Shown: positions 17,010-28,891 of the stretch, piece by piece | How the letters are laid out: every line of letters starts with the position of its first letter | Position numbering within the stretch: position 1 is the stretch's first letter | Assembly (NCBI GenBank): GCA_018524725.1 | Contig: JAEUWP010000551.1 | Coordinates: 372,001-436,000 of the forward strand | Length of the DNA: 64,000 nt | Direction of reading: 5' to 3' | Origin: Podaxis mareebaensis | Lineage: Eukaryota > Basidiomycota > Agaricomycetes > Agaricales > Agaricaceae | Made by a program: the position numbers and the translations under genes | Notes under the pieces: generated by a model | Told to the model about the DNA's origin: nothing | Seen by the model: only the letters and a program-made list of their open reading frames with translations | Databases searched by the model: none

Positions 17010-17263
17010 GGGTGGTGGTGAGAGGGAAAGATGTGAGGCGGGACATTTTGAATGCAAAGGATCTGAGGGTAGAGATCTATGCGGATCTCGCTAACGGAAA
17101 AGGGAGCTCCGGAGAGATCGGGATTAGCCTTTGAGCGAGTGCTCTCACTAAAACTGGGTCCCACAATGGGCATGAGATTGGCTGAGATTGGTTGTGCTCG
17201 CAAGATCTCTGGAGAACCATATGATAACGGAGCAGAATTCTCATTACATCACACTCTTATTAC

Positions 17264-18598
17264 TCATTTACGCGCAAACAATTTCCGCCAGAACCCCGCT
17301 TCTTCTGTGTACTTGTCCCGTCCCGCCAGCCCAACCACGATCCGCCCACTCCGCGTGAACACCTCGCAAAGGTCTCCCGATCCGTCTCCAAGGGCCAACA
17401 TCGTCTCTCGTTCGGTGCTCTTCAGCACTCGCATTCCGCCTGCGAGTGCGGACAGGAACCGCATTTCTCCTTTCACACTCTCCACTCTGATTACCCCCGA
17501 AAATGTCTCTGGAACGTACACGATCACATCCCCTGTGCGAATGAGCGCATATGACAGAGAGAAAGTGGAACGTTCGACCGGAAGGTTAAGAACACCACCG
17601 ATGACAAAAGACATGAAATCAGGTATCAGCAAATCACAGGTCATATCAAGTTATCAAGCAGAAGCAGATGAAGAAGCTATATCAGAAGACTTCCTGGCAG
17701 CTGACAGCTCCTTGCGTCTTCTTTTTACCCCATAATCGACAAAATCCAAACGTGGCTACAACTCACCTGAGCGCGAGAAGACGTCAAGGCCTATATACGG
17801 CTGTTTTATCGTCATTCCCCGAGGAGGTGTCACATCTCGAGGCAGCTATATGACCCAGTAGGTTAGCATCGAGGAAACTATATTTCCCCAGCCCGTGATG
17901 GTCGTGGAAACCCCGTCTATCCACAGGAAACTTTAAGATTGAGGGATCTCGGAAAGGAACGAGCTGCATTCACTTGGAACGGACCATTATGCATCAAGGC
18001 CGTCCGACGTCTGGGGATAGGACGGATACAGGACGGAACTCACCAAAGTGATCTCAATTTTCCCCGACCTGCTCCCAACAAAAATTTTCGCCTGTTCCTC
18101 CTTTTCGCCTTCCACACTTGCACTTGATGTAGTGGCCAACTGCAATTTCATATTTCCGCTTCTCGTCTGAAAGCTTGCGTGTGGCACATCTGCTGTTCCT
18201 TTATTCTTACCCTTCCTCATCTTCTTTTTACCATATCTTGTTCTAATAGTCGGTCCATCCCCAAGAGTCGGTGTCCGCGGGTCAATGTGGAACGTTCCTA
18301 GTCCACCCCACTCAGTAAAAACTCGTTTAGCATCGATATCCGACTGACCTTCGATATCCTCCTTCCTCGAGAAAACATGTACCTGGCTTACGCTTGCCGC
18401 CGGCACTGTGGGTTTTGGTGGTGGTTCCCTCGCCCTGATAGTCCCAGTTCGTTCGGGACTCGGTGAGTATGGTGGTGGGTTCTCCATTGGGTGATCCTGT
18501 GTCACGAACCCCTCAATTGGGCACAACCAGGACGTCGATAAAGGACCCACCTTAGGGATCGGAGGAGGCACGGTTGTCGTCTGACCTTGTAAAATCAT
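17264..18598 (-). CDS. DUF7330-like fungal protein of unknown function
   Basis: The N-terminal exon (18598 to about 18047) carries a proline-rich PPPYSPSPERTG segment, then a domain start near the repeat-like phrase SRSGKIEITL. Downstream exons carry PYIGLDVFSRSG, DVIVYVPETFSGVIRV, MRFLSALAGGMRVL and VFTRSGRIVVGLAG. The recurring SRSG..I/V pattern and the hydrophobic beta-type stretches fit the fungal DUF7330 family as I remember it; no biochemical role is known to me. The start could instead be the methionine at 18487, before NPPPYSPSP. A small exon of about 30 bases is needed between the first and third blocks, so the middle of the model is tentative. Confidence 0.6.
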
Positions 18599-18739
18599 TT
18601 ACAGAGTGAAGCCTCTGTCTCAGGTATATATATGTGAGACACAGCCTATTGACAAGGAAACACCTATTACTGCGGTTTTAGTGTCAGGGCTGGCTGCGCA
18701 GCACTGCTTGGTCGGAAAGGAAAAGGTGAAAAAAAAACA

Positions 18740-18825
18740 GGGCCTGACCGGGAATTGAACCCGGGACCTCCTCGAAATTGCCTATGTAGCCCTAACAAGG
18801 AATCATACTACTAGACCATCAGGCC
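18740..18825 (-). tRNA. tRNA-Pro (AGG), 14-base intron
   Basis: Reads on the minus strand from GGCCTGA to TCAGGCC, giving a perfect 7-base-pair acceptor stem and discriminator C. The T arm is CCGGG/TTCAATT/CCCGG. Anticodon stem CCTTG/CGAGG encloses TTAGGG, giving anticodon AGG, with a 14-base intron after position 37. A T9 run, a Pol III terminator, follows the 3' end. Confidence 0.95.
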
Positions 18826-18919
18826 TTGGTCAAGGTGGTCTAATTGCTTTACATGTTGTGCAGCAAATTAAAACGGAGGAAGAATACACACATAGGAACC
18901 AAAAGAAAAGGATCATATT

Positions 18920-19029
18920 GGGCCTGACCGGGAATTGAACCCGGGACCTCCTCGAGGAAAGGCTCCTGTAGAGAGCCCCGAAGACTTGCGCCTCCCGAAC
19001 GAGGAATCATACTACTAGACCATCAGGCC
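18920..19029 (-). tRNA. tRNA-Pro (CGG), 38-base intron
   Basis: Same acceptor, D and T arms as the neighbouring copies. Anticodon stem CCTCG/CGAGG with loop TTCGGG gives anticodon CGG. A 38-base intron follows position 37. T-rich runs downstream on the minus strand can terminate Pol III. Confidence 0.95.
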
Positions 19030-19385
19030 GTTAGGGGCTATTTAGCCCACGTGCATAGAAGTGATTATATTTTGTATTTGTCCCTTGAAACATTCAATGC
19101 TGTAAGTATGTCAGCACCAGTTGTTGACACTTAACTCCAATTAAACTTATCTACACAAAAGAACCATGAAATGTATTCTTGGCAAGGCGTTGGGGACAAT
19201 AAGTGATCCTCGAAACCATTGGCCAGTTTGTACAGTAGTGACCCCTTCTGAAGTGGTTTGAATTGCTTGAGGCGGCTTCATTGTCTCACATCTTAGGGGG
19301 GGGAAAGAAAAAAAAAAGTCTTTTGGATACACAGGCACATGAATCCGGGCCTGTGGCTGAGGAGAGTACACATGAAAAATTTTGA
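19030..19385. other. Spacer between tRNA-Pro genes
   Basis: About 356 bases with no coding chain or RNA gene recognised. It holds a G7 run followed by a long A-rich stretch near 19300-19317. Confidence 0.6.
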
Positions 19386-19475
19386 GGGCCTGACCGGGAA
19401 TTGAACCCGGGACCTCCTCGAAATTGCTTGGTATGTAAGCCCTAACAAGGAATCATACTACTAGACCATCAGGCC
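19386..19475 (-). tRNA. tRNA-Pro (AGG), 18-base intron
   Basis: Mature sequence matches the 18.7 kb copy. The intron is 18 bases and, like the other AGG introns, begins CT and ends GCAATT on the tRNA strand. TTTTT downstream is the likely terminator. Confidence 0.95.
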
Positions 19476-19867
19476 GTTGGTGTTTAGTGCCTGTGACGGC
19501 GGAGCCGGCCCGATGGAGGGAGTCGTGTCGATAGTCCAGGAAATGGGGAAGCCTGAAACTGGAACATGGGTCTATGTGCTCACTACTTGTATTAGAAGCG
19601 TATGTCCTTAGTGTCATTCCCGATTTCCTGAGGAATCCAAATGCTTTATAGTTTGGCGGTACAAGGTTCTATGGGGTATTGCTTTTGTTGCTCGACTTTA
19701 TTCTTGTGACGCTACACGCATACCTGTTGCCAAGGCGCTGCGAAACATGTATTGTTTATACAAAGCGTCTGAAGTTAAGTGTGGAAGAGGAATTTATGGG
19801 CTACAACGGCTGTGGTTGCGTGGTGTTGGAATCTAGTGTGGAGAATTAAAAAAAAGTTTACCCAAAA
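19476..19867. other. Spacer between tRNA-Pro genes
   Basis: About 390 bases. No coding chain, repeat or second RNA gene was recognised. Confidence 0.6.
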
Positions 19868-19968
19868 GGGCCTGACCGGGAATTGAACCCGGGACCTCCT
19901 CGAATTTAAACCTCAAGGGCTCTGGACAAACTCCCGAACGAGGAATCATACTACTAGACCATCAGGCC
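19868..19968 (-). tRNA. tRNA-Pro (CGG), 29-base intron
   Basis: Same tRNA body, with anticodon stem CCTCG/CGAGG and anticodon CGG. The 29-base intron is unlike that of the other CGG copy. T runs downstream on the minus strand fit Pol III termination. Confidence 0.95.
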
Positions 19969-20132
19969 GTCGAGTAGGCGATCATGCCGTATCTGCAGAC
20001 CGCACGCCCGTGTTGCATCCAGGGCAATCGTAGCGTCATCACACTGCTTTTCCCTTTCGGGAATCACTCACACCGGACGTCCATACACCTCGTATCCCCA
20101 GCTTCGTGTCTGTGTGCGAAGGCTAGCTCGTC

Positions 20133-23100
20133 ATGGCGCCGAACGCACAGACACCAACAGAGAAACTTCTCAATATCTTTACGGGTCTCAAGAACCGGAA
20201 TTTCGACGTTCGCCTCCAGTATGCTCAAGAGCTCCGTCGCTTCGTGAGTCAACAGTAGTTGGTGCTGTGGATTCCGTGATGTTCAGCGCCGCTGCAATAG
20301 GTGTCAACGGAGTTGGCTGATATGTCTTCTGATGCCTCCGCCAAAATCTGGGATGAGACTATTAACCGAAAATTGTTCGAGCTTACCCATAGCCAGAATA
20401 CAGCTGAGGCATTCGGTGGTTTAATGGCTATAGGTGCGTGTGTCGCCTTCCTGCAGTACATACCTTACTTTAACATGCTTTACAGATCATCTCCTCGGGC
20501 TTGAATCTGACGAAACAATCGAAGCCAAACGAACACTCTTTCGATTCTACAATTATGTCAAACACTTGCTCCCAAACCATGAAGTTGGTCTCATGCTCGC
20601 TGCATCCAAGACACTCGGACAAATAGCAGAAATTGGAGGGGCGGCCTTTGGAGAACGATTTATGGACTATGAAGTTCAAGCAGCCATCGACCTGATACAA
20701 CCTGATAAGCACGAGTCCCCTCGTCATGCCGGAGTTCTCATCTTGAAGGAACTGGCGCGCAACAGTCCTACCTACTTCCATCCACACATTAGTGTTGTTT
20801 TCGACAATATTCTCATTCCCTTGCGCGATCCTCGAGTGCATATTCGAGAGGGAGCCGCGGAATTGTTGGCAGCATGCCTCGAAATCATCACTACCAGAGA
20901 GCGTCAAACCAGAAGTCCCTATCTTTTCAAGATACTGCAGGATGCTCAACAAGGCCTCAAGCACAATTCGATGGATGTTGTACATGGATCGCTGTTGACG
21001 TATCGAGAGTTGCTGCTTCATGCTGGAATGGTGAGTCATCTATTCTTCAAGTCGCGGAAAACCAATCTCACTTTTTTCAAAGTTCATGCGGGAGAACTAT
21101 CTCGACATCGCCGAACAGATTCTACGCTTCAAATCTCACAGAGATCCTCTCATTCGGAAAATGGTCATCACCATGATTCCCTCTTTGGCAGCCTATGACA
21201 CGCAGACATTCACGGAACACTTTTTGCATAAGGCGATGGGCCACCTCTTGACACAGCTGGAGAAGCCCGCTGAGCGGAATTACGGTATGAGCGTCACCAT
21301 TGTACCAACAAAAGAGCTAATCTGGAAGCCAGCGTTCATTGCCATCGGTCACACTGCTAACGCTGTTGGGAGCGATATGAAACCGTTTTTGGATTCGATC
21401 ATGAATCACATCAAGATTGGTTTGCAAAGTAGAGGGTGAGTGTAATATATCTTTAAGCCGGCGAAGATCCCTTACCGTTATTGAAGACGAAAGAATGTCC
21501 CATCCGAGGAGCCCCTTTTCCAATGCATCGGAATGCTAGCAGCAGCTGTTGGTCCGAATCTGACGAAATTACTACACGATCAACTTGACCTCATGATGAG
21601 TTGTGGTCTGAGCGAGCCTCTTAAGAATGCACTCGTCGTTATCGCTAAACACATTCCTCCGCTTCTGAAGACGATACAAGGTATTTGGTGTGCGGATTAG
21701 TCTTCGAACGGCGTATCACTTACTAATGTATTAAGATCGACTGTTGGATCTCCTCTCCCAAGTTTTGAGTGGTCAACCGTATAAACCACTTGGTGCGCCC
21801 CCGCCTGTGGGCCGGCCGGAAGTGGGAAATATCACAACAAATGTTACTGCATCACAAGTGAGTGTAAGCATCGTTTCTTGTATTTTATCTGGCTTACGCG
21901 AAGAAGGTATCTCATGACAAGAGTCCCGAACTCATCGCTCTTGCCCTGACGACGCTTGGTTCCTTCGACTTTAGTGGTTTGTATCAAGCCTATAGACATT
22001 TTGTCGCAAGCCTGACCTCCTGTGGCACAGGGCATGTCCTCAATGAATTTGTGCGGAATTGTGCGGTACCTTATCTTGAAGACGACCATGCAGAGGTCAG
22101 GCGAGCTGCTGCCTTGACTTGTTGCCAACTCTTTGTTCGCGACCCCATCTGTTATCAATCAAGCAGTCATGCGATTGAGATCATCAGCGACGTCTTGGAT
22201 AAACTGCTGACAGTGGGAATTGCTGACCCTGGTATTTTCGATCTACTCGTTTCGCGTTCGCTACTCACCTGCACCTTTGGTAGATGCTAGCATTCGACAG
22301 ACAGTTTTGGCTTCCCTTCATGAGAAGTTTGACAAACACCTGGCACAGGCAGAGAACGTTCGTTCTCTCTTCATTGCCTTAAACGACGAAGTGTTTGAAA
22401 ACCGTGTCACTGCTGTCGGTCTTATCGGTCGACTTGCGAGGCATAACCCTGCATATGTAATGCCGTCGTTGCGAAAAGCACTCATCCAACTTCTCACTGA
22501 ACTTGAATATTCGACAGTCGTGTAAGCTTTTTCTATTTTTGCTCTTGTGGTACCTTGACTCACTGTGTGATAGACGGAGCCGTGAAGAATGCACACGTCT
22601 ATTGACGCTGCTGGTGAGCTCTACCCAGCGATTGATCAAACTTTATGCTCTGCCTATGCTCCGAGTGCTGCTCCAAAAAGCGAATGATGTTAATCCTACT
22701 GTCGCCGCCAACGTCCTTATGTGCCTCGGAGAACTAGCCTGTATCGCGGGAGAGGATGCACTACCACACGTGCCTGATTTAATGGCGGTCATTATTGCGA
22801 GACTTTCGGATCCGTCAATCAGTAAAAGAGATGCTGCGCTTCACGCTCTGGGGCAAGTATGTTCCAGCACGGGCTACGTGATTACGCCTTTGGTCGATTA
22901 TCCTCAGCTGTTGCCCCTCTTGTCAAGGATTCTCAGGACAGAAGCGACCAAAAACGTGAGGCGGGAGGTGGTGAAGGTACTGGGCATTCTGGGGGCGTTG
23001 GACCCATATAGAAGAAAGGTGCATCTATCCCTTGTATAGGTTCGATCCTTTCCTCACTACCTTATTCAGAGTCGACCCGACGATGAGGCTGCCAGTGAGA

Positions 23101-26100
23101 AGGCAGTAGCCGCCGTCAATCAAGTACCCGTGGCCCAGTACAACGCAGTTTCGGGGTCTGATGACTATTTCCAAACTGTGGTTATCAACTCCCTCCTGGT
23201 CATCCTCAGGGACCAATCTTTGAGTAGCCATCACCATACCGTGATTGAAGCTGTCATGTCTATTTTCAAGACTCAAGGCTTGAAATGCGTCACTTTTCTA
23301 CCACAAGTACGCATATTATCACTCGCACCAACTTTTTTCACTTATATCCACGACCTAGATCATTCCAGCATTTACCACAGTCACCCGTACTTCAGTCGTC
23401 GCGAGGTTGCAGGAATTCCACCTCCAACAGCTTGCAATTTTGGTGGGTATCATCAAGCAGCATGTCCGCAACTACATGCCGGATATCTTCTCCCTGATCA
23501 CGGAACTATGGGAGAACGTGGCTCTGCAACTTCCGATTGTCGCCCTGATTGAGGCTCTTGGTAAAGCTCTTGATGCCGAATTCAAACCTTTCCTACCTAC
23601 GATTCTACCCCTCATCCTCAAAGTGTTCGAAGGTGGACCACCGGACGACAAGCGAAGTGCTGTGCAAATCAAGGTTTTTGATGCATTCTTGACCTTTGGT
23701 TCAAATATCGAGGAGTACCTTCACCTGGTAATACCAATCATTGTGAAGACGTATGAACGCGACGGCACCACACAGTTGCGCAAGAAAGCTATCCAAACTA
23801 TCCACGGATTATCGAGGCGGGTCAACTTCTCTGATCATGCCTCCCGCATCATACACCCCTTGGTCAGAGTGTTGGATAACTCGAATACTGAGCTCCGAAT
23901 TTCCGTCATGGAAACGCTATGTTCTTTGATGATGCAGCTAGGGGCAGATTTTGCCATTTTCGTTCCTACCATTAACAAGGTATGCCCATTTCATTGTCTC
24001 GTCATGCTTCTGTCCTGATCGGCCTTGTCAGAGTCTTATGCGGAATAAGGTTGCCTCTCATCCCGTCTATGAAAACATGATTACGAAACTTTTGAACGGT
24101 GAACGTCTTCCACAAGATATGGCTTTGCAAGACTCACTGTACGTATGGTATTGATACGGATCTGTGTACTTGCTCAAGAATCTACAGTGAACCCAATAAG
24201 ACACCGGAGTTCTCAGCACCAGCGGAAGCTACCAAAATGGCCGTCAATCAACAGCATCTGAAACAAGCCTGGGACGTGTCTCAGGTCGCCACACGAGAGG
24301 ACTGGTTTGAGTGGATCCACAGATTAAGCGTGGAGTTCATGAAGGAATCACCGTCTCATGCACTCAGGGCGTGTATGAGCTTAGTGGACATCCATCCTCC
24401 GCTTGCCAAGGAACTGTTCAATGTAGCATTTCTCTCTTGTTGGAGTGAACTATATGATCAATATCAGGTATGGTTGGGTCCTACCATTATGTCTCCCTGT
24501 TCTGATCCCGGACGTAGGAGGATTTGGTCCGTTCGATCGAGTTCGCAATCACATCAAATAATGCGCCATCCGAGCTCATCCATCGCTTGTTAAACTTGGC
24601 CGAATTCATGGAACACGAAGAGAAACCGCTCCCTATTGAACATCGGACTCTCGGCGAGTATGCGATGAAGTATATGGCTTATGCCAAAGCTCTGCACTAC
24701 AAGGAGCTGGAATACTTCTCTGAAGCATCACCCGCCGTTGTTGAGTCTCTTATTTCCATCAACACCCGTCTACAACAACATGATGCGGCCTGGGGTACTC
24801 TCATCACTGCGCGGGAACAGTACAATGTAACCAAGCATGAAGAATGGTATGAAAGGCTGGGCCGCTGGCAAGAAGCCCTTCAAGCCTACGAGAAAGCAGC
24901 AGAGAGCGACCCCAACGATCTTGAGGTCCAGTATGGTCGCATGAAGTGCCTACACGCGCTAGGTGAGTGGGACCAACTGGCAGCGCGTGTTGGGGAACAT
25001 TGGGCGACTGCCTCTCACGAGGATCGTCGAGAGATTGCCCCAATGGCGGCAGCAGCAGCATGGTCATTAAACGAATGGGATGCTATGGAAGAATACATCA
25101 ACACTATGAAACCGGACTCTCCCGATAGGGCCTTTTATCGAGCAATCCTTTTCGTTCACCAGAACCAATTTCCCAAAGCGCTGGGGCAAATTGCCAAGGC
25201 CCGTGATCTTCTGGATCCTGAGCTCAGCTCATTTGTTGGAGACAGCTACGGGCGCTTGTACAGGTGAGTATCGCCCCAAAAGATTCGGATTGGGCCTGCT
25301 GACCGGCTTCCAGTGTGATGGTTCGCGCTCAGATGTTGTCTGAATTGGAAGAAATCATCGCCTTTAAACAGTACGCTGATCAACCTGAGCGACAGCAAAC
25401 CATGCGAAAAACTTGGTTGAAGAGGTTTGGGTATCCAAATATCTTCGAAAGGATGTGAATCTGACATCCTTACAGGTTACAAGGCTGCCAGCCCGACGTT
25501 GAGGTTTGGCAAAGGATCTTGCAAGTGCGAACTTTGGTTTTGAATCCAGAAGATGATCCTGTCATGTGGATCAAATTTGCCAACCTTTGTCGAAAGAACG
25601 ATCGCATGGCTCTTGCTGATAAAACGATCAACTCTTTGTTATCGCCTGAAAGGGTGAGTTGTCTTGTTTATCATCCGATAAACCCCAGCTTGATTGTACC
25701 TCAGTATCGCTCCCATGGCCACCACACCAAAGCTCCTCCCAACGTTGTTTACGCCCAGCTGAAGTACATGTGGGCCCAAGGCTCAAAAGAAGAGACCCTG
25801 CAATTCCTGCGCCAATTCTCCGCTCAACTCGCTCAGGACCTCCAACAAGAGTCAACTGAACATTCTCACCACCGAATGGGAAATACTGTTTCTAGGCAGA
25901 AGCTGACTGAATTGTCAAAACTCCTTGCCCGGTGTTATTTCAAGCAAGGCGAATGGCAGGCACAACTTGAAGAAACCTGGAGTTCTGTAAGCACTATATC
26001 GTCTCTGTCCGTCACCTGGTGACCAATGGCACCCTCCAGCGGAATACGGAAGACATTCTGCACTCCTACTTCCTTGCTACTCATTATGACCCTACCTGGT

Positions 26101-28739
26101 ACAAAGCCTGGCACACCTGGGCTCTCGCTAACTTTGATGTCATCAGCGAGATGGAAGCTCAAGCTGAAGGTCGCACAGTTGATATACCCGGGGAGGGCAT
26201 TGCTGCCCATGTCGTTCAGGCTGTGGAAGGTTAGACTTTTTCTTTTGTCGCTATCAGTATTTGACTCAGGTATCGACCTCCAGGATTCTTCCGTTCCATT
26301 GCCTTGAGAAATGTCGACGCACTCCAGGACATCCTCCGTCTCCTCACTCTTTGGTTCAAATTCGGTGCTCATGATGATGTCAGTCATGCTATGGCAAACG
26401 GGTTTTCCACAGTAGAAGTTGACACCTGGTTGGAAGTTATACCTCAAGTGAGATTCTACCTTTTTTTAGGTATACAACGCTGAAACTCTTCAGATCATCG
26501 CCCGCATTCAAACCCCTCACGGTAACATCCGCCGCAATATCAGTAACCTCCTTACGGATGTCGGGAAGAACCACCCACAAGCACTCATATATCCCTTGAC
26601 TGTTGCTTCAAAATCCTCAAGCATCGCTCGAAAGAATGCCGCGCTTGCTATCATGGACCGCATGCGGGAACATAGTCCAACAATTGTGACCCAGGTAGGT
26701 GTTCCAACCTTCCAGTCCCTGACCGTCTAAGCACTTCATCTCACGACCTCAGGCTCAACTTGTTAGTCAAGAGCTCATCCGCGTCGCTATTCTATGGCAT
26801 GAGCTATGGCATGAGGGCCTAGAAGAAGCATCGAGATTATACTTCACAGAAAAGAATCCGGATGGTATGATAGCAGCTTTGGAGCCGTTACACGACCTTT
26901 TGGAGAAGGTAAATAAATCTTAGCCTTCCCCCGTTGTTCGCAGTGCTTGACACCATGAGCAGGGTCCACAAACTGCCCGCGAAACTTCGTTTGCTCAGGC
27001 ATTCGGACGTGAACTCCACGAAGCTCGTGAAGCATGTCGTCGATTCCGGATATATGGTGAAACCTCCGAGCTTGATAGGGCTTGGGACATTTACTACGGA
27101 GTCAGTCAGATCCAGTTAGGAACCTTGAAAGCTCCCTCACGTTTCGTTTTTCACAGGTGTTCAAGCGCGTCGAGAAGCAATTACCTCAGCTCACCACTCT
27201 GGATCTTCAATATGTCTCGCCACATCTTCTCAAGGCTCGCAACCTGGAACTTGCAGTTCCTGGAACCTATCAGAGTGGTCGACCTGTTATCAGGATCCAG
27301 AGCTTTGCCACCAAACTTACGGTAATTGCGTCCAAACAAAGACCAAGAAAGTTATCTCTCAAAGGAGATGATGGGCGCGATTATCAATACATACTCAAAG
27401 GTCATGAAGACCTCCGCCAAGACGAGCGGGTGATGCAGTTGTTTAGTTTGGTCAACACTTTGCTCTCGGTCGACACGAACAGCTTCAAACGTCGGCTGCA
27501 TATTCAACGCTATCCTGTAATTCCTCTTGCTCCCAATGCTGGTTTGTTGGGCTGGGTCCAAGACAGTGATACACTACATGTCCTCATCCGCGACTACCGC
27601 GATTCCAGGAAGGTCCTTCTCAACATCGAATATCGATTGATGCTCCAGGCGAGTCTGCCTTAGAATAGAAACGTCTTGACCCAATTCACTAACAATGTTC
27701 CGCAGATGGCGCCTGATTACGAGAATCTCACCCTATTACAGAAGGTCGAGGTCTTCGAGTATGCCTTGGAGAATACCACTGGCCAGGATCTTTACCGCGT
27801 GCTGTGGCTTAAGAGCACCAACTCCGAGCATTGGCTGGAACGTCGCGCAACATATACTCGATCGTTGGCTGTCAATAGTATGGTAGGACATATCCTCGGT
27901 TTGGGGGACCGCCACCCTTCCAATCTCCTGTTGGAACGAAGCACTGGGAAGGTCGTTCATATTGACTTCGGTGACTGCTTCGAAGTTGCCATGCATCGTG
28001 AAAAGTTCCCTGAGAAGGTACCGTTCCGACTGACGAGGATGCTTACACACGCCATGGAGGTGGGTTCATGGTTGAGCATTAGTGTTATTTGCCACTTACA
28101 TCCGGGCACAGGTTAGTGGCATAGAGGGAAGCTTCAGGAATACTTGCGAGATTACTATGACTGTGTTGCGAGACAACAAGGAATCGTTAATGGCGGTGTT
28201 GGAAGCATTTGTGTATGATCCCTTGATCAACTGGCGATTGATGCAAACCGATGTTGAAGGACGACGTAACGAAGGTGAGCCGCCCTTTCTGCTCGCTTGG
28301 GCCAGATTAACTCACGTACAGAAGTAGACCCCGACCGTGCCGCTGAGCTCGCCCGCGTCGCTGCGCACCCCCAAGGCCCGTCACGCAAGCTTAAAGCTAA
28401 CGAGAATGATATCTTCAACGGTCCGTCTTTTCACCCCCTGCCTTAGAGTATATATCAATGATAACTAATTGATTGATGTAGAAGCCCAAGGGGAACCAGG
28501 TGCACAAGAAGTACGAAATGAAAGAGCGCTGTTCGTGTTCAACCGTGTTCAGCACAAACTAACCGGTATGCCTTGACTCCTCTCTCATGAGTCGTGATGC
28601 TGAGCGCAGCAAATCAGGTCGTGACTTCAACCCGGAAGTCTCCCTGTCAGTTCAAGAACAAGTTGAAAAACTCATTGATCAAGCAACAGCCTTGGAAAAC
28701 CTCTGCCAGTGCTTCTCAGGCTGGTGTGCGTTCTGGTAG
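20133..28739 (+). CDS. TOR: TOR serine/threonine protein kinase
   Basis: The central growth-control kinase, catalytic subunit of TORC1 and/or TORC2 on vacuolar and plasma membranes. Twenty-nine exons can be chained from the ATG at 20133 to TAG at 28737-28739. Their lengths sum to 7,137 bases, giving 2,378 residues, within the usual TOR size. The N-terminal two-thirds are HEAT repeats (for example FLPQ followed by IIPAF and [14 protein letters not shown]). A FAT domain with [17 protein letters not shown] follows. The FRB domain contains [20 protein letters not shown] with the rapamycin-contact Ser at residue 1870, and [12 protein letters not shown] with the conserved Trp. The kinase domain has [28 protein letters not shown] (Asp2173) and HIDFGDCF (Asp2192). 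The protein ends in a FATC domain, CFSGWCAFW. One intron uses a GC donor. Confidence 0.97.
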
Positions 28740-28891
28740 ACTCTGATAGATGCCATCCGTGGGAATGATCTAGAGTCCATAATTGATGTATTTTGCAAGC
28801 GAGAACTGTACTATGCTGACCTTGTAATTATATACCCTCCATCCTTCATTTGCTTCATTACTTTTGCTGAGGAATCCGAACGATCCATACA

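Noticed and set aside
18740..19968. Tandem identical blocks considered as a CRISPR-like or satellite repeat
   Set aside because: The repeated units fold as complete tRNA-Pro genes with Pol III terminators, and the variable parts are tRNA introns.
21285..21314. A 30-base intron in TOR after EKPAERNY
   Set aside because: The frame is open through it and the total coding length is a multiple of three without it. The insertion is tolerable in a HEAT-repeat loop.
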